From the NCBI GenBank assembly GCA_031180665.1, contig JAPSLP010000025.1:1-64000 (forward strand): a stretch of DNA of 64,000 nucleotides. Reading direction: 5' to 3'. This DNA comes from Cupriavidus sp. (GTDB lineage: Bacteria > Pseudomonadota > Gammaproteobacteria > Burkholderiales > Burkholderiaceae). Shown piece by piece: positions 37,806-47,094 of this stretch (its first letter is position 1; each line of letters starts with the position of its first letter). The notes under the pieces were generated by a model. It made no database searches. It was not told where the DNA came from and saw only the letters and a program-made list of their open reading frames with translations. The position numbers and the translations under genes were made by a program.

Positions 37806-38135
37806 CGCCGCACACCGTATCACGATAGCTTGACGAGCGTCCACCGGACGGCGTCCTACAAGGCGGATGCGCCACCGGGGCACGGCCGCCGCCCGCGGGT
37901 GCACTGGGGCGGTGCGGTGCGGGGGGACGGCTTGCACCATCGTCCGGCACCGCGCGCCATGCGAACCCGGCGCCGCCCGATCCTTTATCATTAGCGGTTT
38001 CCCGAACGCCAAGGCCGATGCCGGGCGCGGCGCAAGCAGCGCGCGCCGCGACCCCTCGCCGCCCGCGCGCCCCGCCCCGGCGCCGGCCCTGCGCCTTCTC
38101 CGTCCATCCAATCCGGCCCCGCGCCGGTCGTCGAC
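37806..38135. other. Divergent promoter region between otsB and ilvA
   Basis: 330 bp with no credible gene. A TATCAT at 37986-37991 could be a -10 element for ilvA, but no matching -35 is obvious. The part nearest ilvA is a Pro/Ala-rich open frame without codon-like signals. Confidence 0.4.
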
Positions 38136-39674
38136 ATGACCCGCAAGACAGCCAGCAAACCCGACTATCTGAAGAAGATCCTGACCGCCAAGGTGTACGA
38201 CGTGGCGCAGGAAACCGAGCTGACCTACGCCCGCGAACTGTCGGCGCGAATTGGCAACGGAGTCTGGTTCAAGCGCGAGGACACCCAGCCGGTGTTCTCG
38301 TTCAAGCTGCGCGGCGCCTACAACAAGATGGCTTCGCTGACGGCGGACGAGCTCAAGCGCGGCGTGATCGCGGCCTCGGCCGGCAACCACGCGCAGGGCG
38401 TCGCGCTGGCCGCGGCGCGGATGGAGTGCAAGGCCATCATCGCGATGCCGGTGACCACGCCGCAGGTCAAGATCGACGCGGTGCGCAAGCACGGCGGCAA
38501 GTGGGTGCAGGTCGTGCTGCACGGCGAGTCGTACAGCGATGCCTACCAGCACGCCGCCGAACTGCAGCGCAAGCACAAGCTGACCTTCATCCATCCGTTC
38601 GACGACCCCGAGGTGATCGCCGGCCAGGGCACCGTCGCCATGGAAATCCTGCGCCAGCACCCGGGTCCGCTGCACGCGGTGTTCGTCGCCATCGGCGGCG
38701 GCGGCCTGATCGCCGGCGTGGCGTCGTACATCAAGGCGGTGCGACCGGAGATCAAGGTGATCGGCGTGCAGACGGTCGACTCCGATGCGATGAAGCGCTC
38801 GATCGAGGCCGGCAAGCGCGTCGAACTGAGGGATGTGGGCCTGTTCTCGGACGGCACCGCGGTCAAGCTGGCCGGCAAGGAGACCTTCCGCATCGCGCGC
38901 GAGCTGGTCGACGAGATCGTGCTGGTCGATACCGATGCGCTGTGCGCGGGGGTCAAGGACGTGTTCCAGGACACCCGCAGCATCCTCGAGCCGTCGGGCG
39001 CGCTGGCCGTGGCCGGCCTGAAGGCCTATGCCGAGCGCGAGAAGCTCAAGGGCAAGAACCTGGTGGCGATCGCCTCGGGCGCCAACATGAACTTCGACCG
39101 CCTGCGCTTCGTGGCCGAGCGGGCCGAGGTCGGCGAGGCGCGCGAGGCGGTGTTCGCGGTGACCATCCCCGAGGAGCGCGGCAGCTTCCGCCGCTTCTGC
39201 GAGCAGCTGGGCACGCGCAACGTGACCGAGTTCAATTACCGCATCGCCGACAACCAGCTCGCCCACATCTTCGTCGGCGTGCAGATCGGCAGCCGCGCCG
39301 AGAGCGACAAGCTCGCCGCGGGCTTCCGCCGCCACGGTTTTGCCGCGCTGGATCTGTCCAACGACGAACTGGCCAAGCAGCACATCCGCTATATGGTCGG
39401 CGGGCACTCCGCGCTGGCGCAGGACGAACTGCTGTACCGCTTCGAGTTTCCCGAGCGTCCGGGCGCGCTGATGAAATTCCTCTCGAGCATGAGCCCGAAT
39501 TGGAACATCAGCCTGTTCCACTACCGCAACCAGGGCGCCGACACGTCCAACATCCTGGTCGGCATCCAGGTACCGAAGAACGAGAAGCGCGCGTTCCGGG
39601 CCTTCCTTGCCACGCTGGGTTACTTACACTGGGAAGAAACCGACAACCCCGTCTACAAGCTGTTCCTGGCGTGA
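38136..39674 (+). CDS. ilvA: Threonine ammonia-lyase, biosynthetic
   Basis: A 512-residue PLP enzyme that deaminates threonine to 2-oxobutanoate, the first step of isoleucine synthesis. The PLP lysine is K57 in FSFKLRGAYNKM. The substrate loop SAGNHAQGVA and phosphate loop GGGGLIAGV are intact. Two ACT-like regulatory domains (about 325-510) mark the isoleucine-inhibited biosynthetic form rather than the short catabolic one. ATG at 38136 without a good ribosome site. queF follows 72 bp later on the same strand. Confidence 0.95.
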   Translation: MTRKTASKPDYLKKILTAKVYDVAQETELTYARELSARIGNGVWFKREDTQPVFSFKLRGAYNKMASLTADELKRGVIAASAGNHAQGVALAAARMECKAIIAMPVTTPQVKIDAVRKHGGKWVQVVLHGESYSDAYQHAAELQRKHKLTFIHPFDDPEVIAGQGTVAMEILRQHPGPLHAVFVAIGGGGLIAGVASYIKAVRPEIKVIGVQTVDSDAMKRSIEAGKRVELRDVGLFSDGTAVKLAGKETFRIARELVDEIVLVDTDALCAGVKDVFQDTRSILEPSGALAVAGLKAYAEREKLKGKNLVAIASGANMNFDRLRFVAERAEVGEAREAVFAVTIPEERGSFRRFCEQLGTRNVTEFNYRIADNQLAHIFVGVQIGSRAESDKLAAGFRRHGFAALDLSNDELAKQHIRYMVGGHSALAQDELLYRFEFPERPGALMKFLSSMSPNWNISLFHYRNQGADTSNILVGIQVPKNEKRAFRAFLATLGYLHWEETDNPVYKLFLA

Positions 39675-39746
39675 CGGCGCCTGGCGTCCGCCGCCGGGCT
39701 GCAGAACCGCCGAATCGCTGAACCGCGGAACCCGATAGGAGTGCTC

Positions 39747-40580
39747 ATGACCGTGCCCGAACATTCGCCGCTGGGCAAAGTCTCGGCCTACAAGACCGAA
39801 TACGACGCCAGCCTGCTGTTTCCGATCCCGCGCGCGCCCAAGCGCGCCGAGATCGGCCTGCCGGATGGCCGCGCGGTGCCGTTCTTCGGCGTGGACATCT
39901 GGAATGCCTACGAGCTGTCCTGGCTCAATCCGAAGGGCAAGCCACAGGTCGCGCTGGCCAGCTTCATCATTCCGGCCGACACGCCCAATATCGTCGAATC
40001 GAAGTCCTTCAAGCTGTACCTGAACAGCTTCAACCAGACCAGGCTCGAATCGCCCGAGGCGCTGCAGCAGCTGCTGCGCAAGGACCTGTCCGAAGCCACC
40101 GGCGGCGCGGTGCAGGTGCGCTTGACCGCCGAGCCCGACTTCGGCCGCCAGCAGATGGGCGAGCTCGACGGCCTGCTGCTGGACCGGCTCGATATCGAGA
40201 CCGACATCTACGAGCCGGCGCCGCAGCTGCTGCGCGCGGACCAGGAAGAGACGCCGGTCGAGGAGACCCTCGTCTCGCACCTGCTCAAGTCGAACTGCCT
40301 GGTGACCGGCCAGCCCGACTGGGGCAGCGTGCAGATCCGCTATGTCGGCGCGCCGATCGACCAGGAAGGGCTGCTGAAGTACCTGATCTCGTTCCGCAAC
40401 CACAACGAGTTCCACGAGCAGTGCGTCGAGCGCATCTTCATGGACGTGCTGCGCCAGTGCAAGCCGGTCAAGCTGGCGGTCTATGCACGCTATACGCGGC
40501 GCGGCGGACTGGACATCAATCCGTTCCGCACCAACTTCAACACGCCGTGGCCGGATAACCGGCGCAACGCGCGGCAGTAG
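39747..40580 (+). CDS. queF: NADPH-dependent 7-cyano-7-deazaguanine reductase QueF
   Basis: A 277-residue long-form (YqcD type) QueF that reduces preQ0 to preQ1 in queuosine synthesis. The NADPH motif [15 protein letters not shown] is near residues 80-94, and the catalytic Cys184 lies in [16 protein letters not shown] at 39747 is preferred over the in-frame GTG two codons upstream because AGGAG sits five bases before the ATG. It converges with the TPR gene over a 75-bp gap. Confidence 0.95.
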   Translation: MTVPEHSPLGKVSAYKTEYDASLLFPIPRAPKRAEIGLPDGRAVPFFGVDIWNAYELSWLNPKGKPQVALASFIIPADTPNIVESKSFKLYLNSFNQTRLESPEALQQLLRKDLSEATGGAVQVRLTAEPDFGRQQMGELDGLLLDRLDIETDIYEPAPQLLRADQEETPVEETLVSHLLKSNCLVTGQPDWGSVQIRYVGAPIDQEGLLKYLISFRNHNEFHEQCVERIFMDVLRQCKPVKLAVYARYTRRGGLDINPFRTNFNTPWPDNRRNARQ

Positions 40581-40655
40581 CCGCGAGGATCCGGGCGCCT
40601 GACCCGGCCTCCGGCGCTTGCGCGACAGCGCCCCTGCCGGGATGGCGGTGGCCAT

Positions 40656-42464
40656 TCATTGCAACTGCCGCCACGATCGCCACACCCGCGGCATCGTCCG
40701 TCGCTGCAGCGAAGAGAGCTGGTTGCGCTGCTCCAGCGGCTCAAGCAAGGCGACGGCCTTGCCCATCAAATGTCGGCGTTCTTCGCGCGGCAGCGCCGTG
40801 CCCGCGTCGGCCAGCCGCCAGTAGCTAAAGCCCAGTTCGGCTTGCCACCGGACGTTCGACTCGTCGCGCTGCACCAGGTCTTCTGCGCTCTTGACGGATT
40901 GCTCAAGCCAGTCGAAAGCGTCCTTGCTGTTGCCGCTGGCCGCGAGCGCGATGCCGAGTCTTCGTTGCGAGATGACCAGATCGCGCAGCCAGTCCGCATT
41001 GGCCTCGTCCTGCCGATGCAAGGCCTCGCGAATTCCTAGTGCCTGCCGGTAATAGCGCACGGTGTCCTGCCAATGCCGCTGCCCGGACAGCACGTCGCCG
41101 ATGTTCTGATAGATCCATGCCAGGTCGCGCAACCATGCCGCCGGCACCGACGGCCGTGCCACGAGCCGGGTCACGATAGCTTCGGCGCGCTGGTAGTCCT
41201 TCAGCGCTTCATGGCGATCCCCACGCAGGTAACGTGCGTCACCGGCCTTTTGATATGCCAGCGCCAATTCGCGCAGCAGGTAAGGATGGTCAGGTTCCGA
41301 CCGCAGCAGGTCCTCGCGGATACGCGCGGCTTCACGATATTGCTCCAGGGCTGCATCGGAGTGACCTTGGAACTCCAGGACCATCCCGAGCTTCTGGCGG
41401 ATCCAGGCGGTGTTCCGTCGCTGGTCCTCCAGCGCCGCGTTGATCTGGAGGGCGCGCTCATAGTGCGTCAGCGCCGCCGCGTATTCGCCCCGCTCCACCG
41501 TCACATCGCCGATCCGGTAGTGCAGCGTCGCCAGATCCCGGGCGGGGCGTGTGCCCGATGACGGCCCATCGCGCGCCCCCTCGGCGACACGGAGCCCGTC
41601 GCGATAGGTATCGAGCGCCGCCTGCCGCTCGCCCATCGCCGCCTGCACGCCGCCAACGCGAAGCGAGAGCAGCACCAGGTGGCGGCGGCCGGCCCAGTTG
41701 TCCGGATCGCTTGCCACCCGCGCCGTGGCAAGCTGCGTGGCGCGATCGAAGCTCTGCCTGGCCAGCCGCAAATTGCCCAGCGTGACTTGCAGTTCGCCGA
41801 TGCTGATCAGCGTCTCGACATCATCGGGCTCGTACTGTGCCGCGCGCTGGTAGTGCGACAGCGCCGCAGCGGGATCGGCCAGCGCGGTCAGCGCGCCTTG
41901 CTCCCGGGCAAGCCGCGCGGCTGCCTGCGGGCCGGCATCGGGTCGCGCTGCAGACCGCACGCCCGCCGGCGCGGGCATTGTAGTCGCCTGTTTTTCCGCG
42001 GCAGCCAGCAGGGCGGCGGAAGGCGCAACATCCCCCTCCTTCAGCGCATGCAACGCCATATCGATGCCCCGGTCGGAAGGGGCACGACGGGAGGCATCGA
42101 CCAGCCATTGCACCGCGCTCTCCAGATCGGCCAGGCGAGTCGCGGCGATCTGCAGCGAGGCCAACTGCCGACGCTGCACCTGCGCATCGGCTTGGTGGCG
42201 CATTTGCAGGGCGCGCAGGCTGCGGGTCTCCGTGACGAGCTGGCGAACGATTCCGCGAGTTTCAGGGTCCGTCGCCGCGATGGTCACCGTGTTCCAGTCG
42301 CCCTCGATATTGACCGCGATGCCTCCCGATGCGGCCTGTGCGATTTGCGCGGGCCTGGACCGTTCGGCCGCGGCGGCGTCGTGCGCACGGGTGGCGGACA
42401 GGCCGATCGCCAACAGAAAGCAGGCGGCCCATGGCACGGCGGGGCCATGAACCGGCACGATCAC
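40656..42464 (-). CDS. Exported TPR-repeat protein with a VNIEGDWN motif
   Basis: A 602-residue protein, function unknown. Residues 1-34 are a likely signal peptide ending near THE ATRAHDAAAAE cluster. Residues 49-62 form a short strand-like motif (VNIEGDWNTVTI). About 70-125 is coiled coil. From about 190 to 580 there is a row of tetratricopeptide repeats (e.g. DPAAALSHYQRAAQYEPDDVE, WQDTVRYYRQALGIREALHRQ). No enzyme motif is visible. GTG at 42464 with AAGGGG upstream; it overlaps the stop of the preceding 91-residue gene as GTGA. The shared motif and overlap imply that the two proteins act together at the inner membrane or periplasm. Confidence 0.82.
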   Translation of the reverse strand: MIVPVHGPAVPWAACFLLAIGLSATRAHDAAAAERSRPAQIAQAASGGIAVNIEGDWNTVTIAATDPETRGIVRQLVTETRSLRALQMRHQADAQVQRRQLASLQIAATRLADLESAVQWLVDASRRAPSDRGIDMALHALKEGDVAPSAALLAAAEKQATTMPAPAGVRSAARPDAGPQAAARLAREQGALTALADPAAALSHYQRAAQYEPDDVETLISIGELQVTLGNLRLARQSFDRATQLATARVASDPDNWAGRRHLVLLSLRVGGVQAAMGERQAALDTYRDGLRVAEGARDGPSSGTRPARDLATLHYRIGDVTVERGEYAAALTHYERALQINAALEDQRRNTAWIRQKLGMVLEFQGHSDAALEQYREAARIREDLLRSEPDHPYLLRELALAYQKAGDARYLRGDRHEALKDYQRAEAIVTRLVARPSVPAAWLRDLAWIYQNIGDVLSGQRHWQDTVRYYRQALGIREALHRQDEANADWLRDLVISQRRLGIALAASGNSKDAFDWLEQSVKSAEDLVQRDESNVRWQAELGFSYWRLADAGTALPREERRHLMGKAVALLEPLEQRNQLSSLQRRTMPRVWRSWRQLQ

Positions 42465-42736
42465 CGCCCCTTCTCGATTTGGATCCGGTTGCTGTCGCCC
42501 CGGACGTTGACCGACACCGCGCCGTCCTCGCCCACCGCTGCCTGGCCGGCAGCGGGCGCCACTGGCTCCGAGGCAGCCGGGTGAGCCGATGCCGGTGGGG
42601 ATGGCCCTGCCACCGGCGAAGACCGCTCGAACATCCCCGCCTGGTCGAGGACTGCCACCAGCGCCACGATCCCGCCGCCGAGAAAAGCGAGCACCGCGCG
42701 GTTCGACGGGTCCTTCATCCATTCCCACGCGTTCAT
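42461..42736 (-). CDS. Small one-TM protein with C-terminal VNVRGDSN motif
   Basis: A 91-residue protein, not recognised. Residues 13-35 are a single membrane helix (AVLAFLGGGIVALVAVLDQAG). About 37-70 is a Pro/Ala/Ser linker. The C terminus (residues 74-87) is a strand-like motif VSVNVRGDSNRIQI followed by EKGR. The same pattern, VN-x-x-GD-x-N-x-x-x-I, occurs just after the signal peptide of the downstream TPR protein. ATG at 42736 has GGAG six bases upstream, a very good site. The stop overlaps the TPR start (GTGA). Confidence 0.8.
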   Translation of the reverse strand: MNAWEWMKDPSNRAVLAFLGGGIVALVAVLDQAGMFERSSPVAGPSPPASAHPAASEPVAPAAGQAAVGEDGAVSVNVRGDSNRIQIEKGR

Positions 42737-42879
42737 GTTGTGCTCCGGGATGCTGGGCGCCCGCCCCGTCCATCCAGCGTAGTGGTTGTGTGCACGCTTT
42801 TGAAGCGTCAAACCCATCCAGGGCTACGGCACCGGTCACCGTGCTTCTGGAGCACATCGGCATTTGTAACGGCCCTTGA

Positions 42880-42901
42880 ATTAATTGATTCGAAAATTAA
42901 T
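42880..42901. promoter_or_regulatory. AT-rich inverted repeat upstream of the TetR efflux regulator
   Basis: ATTAATT and AATTAAT (42880-42886 and 42895-42901) are separated by 8 bp in a region far more AT-rich than the rest, 25 bp before the TetR start. It fits a TetR operator overlapping the promoter, in the gap shared with the 91-residue gene. Inferred from position and symmetry. Confidence 0.5.
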
Positions 42902-42925
42902 ATTTGCTGCAAGTCTGGAGTTGCA

Positions 42926-43783
42926 ATGAAATCGAGTCGAAACGACGCTAACCCCGGCCCGGGCATGGAAGCCGCCACGTCTGCCCGGAAGACCCTCCCG
43001 CGACAGCTTGAACGCCACCGCTCCGGCGTGGCGCCCGGACGGCCCCGCGCCTCCGCCGACCCAACCCGGCAGCGTGAGCGCCTGCTCGACGCCGCCGTGA
43101 CGCTGTTCGCCGAGCACGGCATCGCCGCGACCCAGGTCAAGGCCATCGCGGCCCGTGCCGGCGTGACGCCGGCGCTGGTCCATTACTACTTCGGCGACCG
43201 CGGCCGTCTGCTCGATGCGGTGGCCGAGGAACGCTTGGGGCCGCTGGTGGACCGCGTCTTTGCGCCGGTGGAGCCGGGCGATGCCGACGCGGGCGCCGAC
43301 ACTGTCGGCACGGTTGCCGACCCTGCCGCACTGCTGGCCGGCATCGCCGAGCGGCTGATCCGCGCGGCGGTGGCCACGCCCTGGTTTCCGGCCCTGTGGG
43401 TGCGCGAGATCGTCACCGGCGAAGGCCAACTGCGCGAGCGCGTGATGCAGCGCTTCGGGCTGCAGCGCGTGGGCATCGTGGTCGCCGCGCTGAGCGCCGC
43501 GCGCGAGCGCGGCCGGATCGACGCCGCGCTGGCCCCGCCGCTGCTGATGGTCTCGGTGATCGGACTGGCACTGCTGCCGCTGGCCACCGGCCATATCTGG
43601 CGGCGCCTGCCCGGGGCCGACGCCATCGATGTCGACGCCATGGTCGCGCATGCGCGTGCGCTGCTGACGCACGGCGTCCCTCCCGCGGAACGCCCCTCTA
43701 CCGACGCGTCTACCCACGCCTCTGCCCTGCCCGAGGCCCGGCCTACCAATCGCCGCAAGGGCCGCTCCGCCGATCGCCGCTGA
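42926..43783 (+). CDS. TetR/AcrR family regulator of the efflux operon
   Basis: A 285-residue regulator. After a ~48-residue unstructured leader the helix-turn-helix runs about 50-95 (RLLDAAVTLFAEHGIAATQVKAIAARAGVTPALVHYYFGDR). The helical ligand domain follows, and a Thr/Ala/Arg-rich tail ends it. ATG at 42926 has GGAG five bases upstream. It is 24 bp before the HlyD gene in the same direction and is preceded by the AT-rich inverted repeat, so it most likely represses its own operon and responds to an exported toxic compound. Confidence 0.9.
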   Translation: MKSSRNDANPGPGMEAATSARKTLPRQLERHRSGVAPGRPRASADPTRQRERLLDAAVTLFAEHGIAATQVKAIAARAGVTPALVHYYFGDRGRLLDAVAEERLGPLVDRVFAPVEPGDADAGADTVGTVADPAALLAGIAERLIRAAVATPWFPALWVREIVTGEGQLRERVMQRFGLQRVGIVVAALSAARERGRIDAALAPPLLMVSVIGLALLPLATGHIWRRLPGADAIDVDAMVAHARALLTHGVPPAERPSTDASTHASALPEARPTNRRKGRSADRR

Positions 43784-43807
43784 CCACCACCGGATCACCC
43801 CGCAGCC

Positions 43808-44878
43808 ATGCCCGCCGCCCACATCCGCCAGATCGATTGCCACCCACCCGCTTCGCCTCCGGCACATCGAAGGCGCGCGCGGTTACCGGCTGGCACGCTG
43901 GCCGCGGCGCTGGTCCTGTCGGGCTGCGGCGACTCGCCCCCGCCGCGCTGGCAAGGCTATGTCGAAGGCGAATTCGTCCATCTCGCCTCGCCCTTCGCCG
44001 GACGGCTGGAACGCCTGAGCGTCGAGCGCGGCCAGCAGGTCGCCGCCGGTGCACCGCTGTTCGCGCTGGAGACCGAGGAAGAATCGAGCGCGCGGGCACA
44101 GGCGGTCGCGCAACTTGCAGCCGCCGAGGCGGAGCTCGCCGATCTGCAGACCGGCCGGCGGCCACCCGAGATCGACGCTGTCCGCGCGCAACTGGCACAG
44201 GCCGAGGCCGCGGCACAGCGCAGCGCCGCCGCGCTGGCGCGCGACGAAGCGCAGCTGCGCATCGGCGCGATCCCGCAGGCCCAACTCGAACAGAGCCGCG
44301 CCACCGCGCAGGCCGATGCCGCCCGGGTGCGCGAGCTGCGCAGCGATCTGGCGGTGGCGCGGCTGCCCGGGCGCGAGGCGCGCCGCGGCGCGCAGCAGGC
44401 GCAAGTCGAGGCCGCGCGCGCGGCGCTGGCGCAGGCCGACTGGCGGCTGTCGCGCAAGGCCATTGCCGCGCCCGCTGGCAGCCTGGTCTACGACACGCTC
44501 TACCGGCAGGGAGAATGGGTGCCGGCGGGCAGTCCGGTGGTGCGGCTGCTGCCGCCGGACAACGTCAAGGTGCGCTTCTTCGTTCCCGAGGCGGCGGTCG
44601 GCGCGCTGCGCCCGGGGCAAACCGTGCGCCTGAGCTGCGACGGCTGCGGTGCCGCCATGGCGGCCACCATCCGCTACGTCTCCAGCCAGGCCGAGTACAC
44701 GCCGCCGGTGATCTACAGCAACGAGACGCGGCGCAAGCTGGTCTTCCTGGTCGAGGCACGCCCGTCGCCGGCCGACGCGGCGCGGCTCCATCCGGGCCAG
44801 CCGGTGGAAGTCGAGGCAGCCGCAGCGGAAGGTACCGCAGCGGCCTCGGCCGCCCCGGCAAGCGGAGCGCGCCCGTGA
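43808..44878 (+). CDS. HlyD/membrane fusion lipoprotein of a tripartite ABC efflux system
   Basis: A 356-residue periplasmic adaptor. The lipobox LVLSGC ends at Cys40, so it is probably lipid-anchored; the 40 residues before it are long for a lipoprotein signal and a later start cannot be excluded. Next comes the biotinyl-lipoyl-like half-motif (FAGRLERLSVERGQQVAAGAPLFALE), a long Ala/Gln-rich coiled-coil hairpin (about 95-205), the second half-motif, and a beta-barrel domain. It should bridge the ABC permease with the outer-membrane factor. Its stop overlaps the ATPase start as GTGA. Confidence 0.9.
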   Translation: MPAAHIRQIDCHPPASPPAHRRRARLPAGTLAAALVLSGCGDSPPPRWQGYVEGEFVHLASPFAGRLERLSVERGQQVAAGAPLFALETEEESSARAQAVAQLAAAEAELADLQTGRRPPEIDAVRAQLAQAEAAAQRSAAALARDEAQLRIGAIPQAQLEQSRATAQADAARVRELRSDLAVARLPGREARRGAQQAQVEAARAALAQADWRLSRKAIAAPAGSLVYDTLYRQGEWVPAGSPVVRLLPPDNVKVRFFVPEAAVGALRPGQTVRLSCDGCGAAMAATIRYVSSQAEYTPPVIYSNETRRKLVFLVEARPSPADAARLHPGQPVEVEAAAAEGTAAASAAPASGARP

Positions 44879-45885
44879 ACGGCGCCGCAACGGCCGACCG
44901 CCCGGCGATCGGGCACGACGCGCCCGAACTGGCGATCGACGTGCATGACCTGGGCAAGCGCTTCGGCGACAAGCGGGTGGTCGACGGGCTGACGCTGCAG
45001 GTACGCCGCGGCGAGATCTTCGGCTTCCTGGGCCCCAACGGCAGCGGCAAGACCACCTCGATCCGCATGATGTGCGGGCTGCTGACGCCCGACGCCGGCC
45101 ACGGCACCTGCCTGGGCTTCGACATCCTGCGCGACAGCGCGCAGATCAAGCGCCGCGTCGGCTATATGACGCAGAAGTTCTCGTACTGGGAAGACCTGTC
45201 GATCCGCGAGAACCTGGACTTCGTTGCGCGCGTCTACGGCGTGCCCGATCGCAAGGCGGCGGTCGAGCGCGCGCTCGACGGGCTGGGCTTGGCCAGCCGC
45301 GCCCGCCAGCTCGCCGGCGCGCTGTCGGGCGGCTGGAAGCAGCGGCTGGCGCTGGCCGCCTGCCTGCTGCACGAACCGGAACTGCTGCTGCTCGACGAGC
45401 CCACCGCCGGCGTCGATCCGAAGGCGCGCCGGGACTTCTGGGAACAACTGCACCGGCTGGCCGCGCGCGGCATCTCGGTGCTGGTCAGCACGCACTACAT
45501 GGACGAGGCCGAGCGCTGCCACAAGCTCGCGTATATCGCTTACGGCAGGCTGCTGGCGCAAGGCACCGCCGAGCAGGTGGTGGCGGCGCAGGGCTTGTCG
45601 ACATGGTCGGTCGAGGGTGGCGACCTGAACGCGTTGTCGCGCCAGCTCGCCGGCGAAGCCGCGGTCGAGCAGACCGTGGTGTTCGGCAACGCGCTGCACG
45701 TGACCGGCCGCGACGCCGCCGCGCTGGAAGCCACGCTGCGGCGGCTGGCCGGCGAGCGGCGGCATCGGATCGCGCCGGTGGAAACCAGCCTGGAAGACGT
45801 GTTCATCCACATGATGAACCGGGCGGACGACAATATGCGGGCCGATGACCAGGCCGCCGGGCGTGCACGGAGGGCCGCACCATGA
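44875..45885 (+). CDS. ABC transporter ATP-binding protein (efflux)
   Basis: A 336-residue ATPase of the drug/antibiotic exporter class. It has Walker A GPNGSGKTT, signature LSGGWKQRL, Walker B ELLLLDEPTAGVDPKARRDFW and switch His in STHYMDEAERC. The last ~100 residues carry the extension typical of DRI-family exporters (DVFIHMM motif). GTG at 44875 with GGAG seven bases upstream. It overlaps HlyD and the permease by 4 bp each, so the three are translated together. Confidence 0.94.
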   Translation: MNGAATADRPAIGHDAPELAIDVHDLGKRFGDKRVVDGLTLQVRRGEIFGFLGPNGSGKTTSIRMMCGLLTPDAGHGTCLGFDILRDSAQIKRRVGYMTQKFSYWEDLSIRENLDFVARVYGVPDRKAAVERALDGLGLASRARQLAGALSGGWKQRLALAACLLHEPELLLLDEPTAGVDPKARRDFWEQLHRLAARGISVLVSTHYMDEAERCHKLAYIAYGRLLAQGTAEQVVAAQGLSTWSVEGGDLNALSRQLAGEAAVEQTVVFGNALHVTGRDAAALEATLRRLAGERRHRIAPVETSLEDVFIHMMNRADDNMRADDQAAGRARRAAP

Positions 45886-47045
45886 GGGGCGAAGCGCGCG
45901 CCGGCGAAGAGGGCCTGGGCTTCTCGCTGCGGCGCTGGTGGAGCATCGTGCTGAAGGAATTCCTGCAGCTGCGCCGCGACCGCGTGACCTTCGGCATGAT
46001 CGTCGGGCTGCCGGTGCTGCAACTGCTGCTGTTCGGCTTCGCCATCAATACCGACCCGCGCCATTTGCCCACCGGCGTGATCGCCGCCGACCACAGCGAA
46101 TTCACCCGCTCGCTGGTCGCCAGCATGCAGGCCTCGCGCTATTTCCGCGTGGTGGGCACGCTGCCCGACGAGGCGGCGGGACGCGAGGCGCTGATGCGCG
46201 GCGAGCTGCAGTTCGTCGTCACCATTCCGCCCGATTTCACGCGCCGGCTGCTGCGCGGCGAACGGCCGGCGGTGCTGGTCGAGGCCGACGCCACGGACCC
46301 GTCGGCGACCGGCGCCGCGCTGGCGGCGCTGTCGCAGATGCCGATCGCGGTCGCCGACAAGGACCTGAAGGGCCCGCTGGCGCCGCTCGCCAGCGGCAAG
46401 CCGGCTTTCGACGTGCAGGTGCACCGGCTCTACAACCCCGAGGGGCTGACGCAGTACAACATCGTGCCGGGCCTGATGGGCGTGATCCTGTCGATGACGA
46501 TGGTGATGATGACCGGGCTCGCGATGACGCGCGAACGCGAGCGCGGCACGATGGAAAACCTGCTGGCCACGCCGGTGCGCCCGCTCGAGGTGATGAGCGG
46601 CAAGATCGTGCCCTATGTCTTCATCGGCCTGATCCAGAGCACCATCATCCTGCTGGCGGCGCGCTGGGTCTTCGGCGTGCCCTTCGTCGGCTCGGTGATC
46701 GCGGTCTATCTGGCCGCGCTGCTGTTCATCGCCGCCAACCTGACGGTCGGCATCACGCTGTCGTCGCTGGCGCAGAACCAGCTGCAGGCGATGCAGCTGA
46801 CTTTCTTCTACTTCCTGCCGGGCATCCTGCTGTCGGGCTTCATGTTCCCGTTCCAGGGCATGCCGGGATGGGCGCAGGCGATCGGCAACCTGCTGCCGAT
46901 GACGTATTTCCACCGGATGATCCGCGGCATCCTGCTCAAGGGCAGCGGCTGGGCCGAGCTCTGGCCCAATGTCTGGCCGCTGCTGCTGTTCACCGCGGTG
47001 GTGATGGCGATCGCGGTGCGTTTCTATCGCCGGACGCTCGACTGA
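45882..47045 (+). CDS. ABC-2 family transporter permease (efflux)
   Basis: A 387-residue ABC-2 type permease: one N-terminal helix (about 30-47, VTFGMIVGLPVLQLLLFGFAI), a ~140-residue periplasmic domain, and five C-terminal helices from about 190, including ILLSGFMFPFQGMPGWAQAIGNLLPMTYF. This is the YhhJ/YbhR-like half that dimerises around the ATPase. ATG at 45882 overlaps the ATPase stop (ATGA). Probable role: export of drugs or other toxic organics together with HlyD and the outer-membrane factor. Confidence 0.93.
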   Translation: MRGEARAGEEGLGFSLRRWWSIVLKEFLQLRRDRVTFGMIVGLPVLQLLLFGFAINTDPRHLPTGVIAADHSEFTRSLVASMQASRYFRVVGTLPDEAAGREALMRGELQFVVTIPPDFTRRLLRGERPAVLVEADATDPSATGAALAALSQMPIAVADKDLKGPLAPLASGKPAFDVQVHRLYNPEGLTQYNIVPGLMGVILSMTMVMMTGLAMTRERERGTMENLLATPVRPLEVMSGKIVPYVFIGLIQSTIILLAARWVFGVPFVGSVIAVYLAALLFIAANLTVGITLSSLAQNQLQAMQLTFFYFLPGILLSGFMFPFQGMPGWAQAIGNLLPMTYFHRMIRGILLKGSGWAELWPNVWPLLLFTAVVMAIAVRFYRRTLD

Positions 47046-47094
47046 TGGCCGGCCGATGCGCTCGCCGAACACCCATGCCTGCAAGGAGATTGGG

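Noticed and set aside
42329..42925. Upstream extension of the TetR efflux regulator
   Set aside because: It would run antisense through the 91-residue gene and the AT-rich promoter; the ATG at 42926 has a good ribosome site and fits the domain start.
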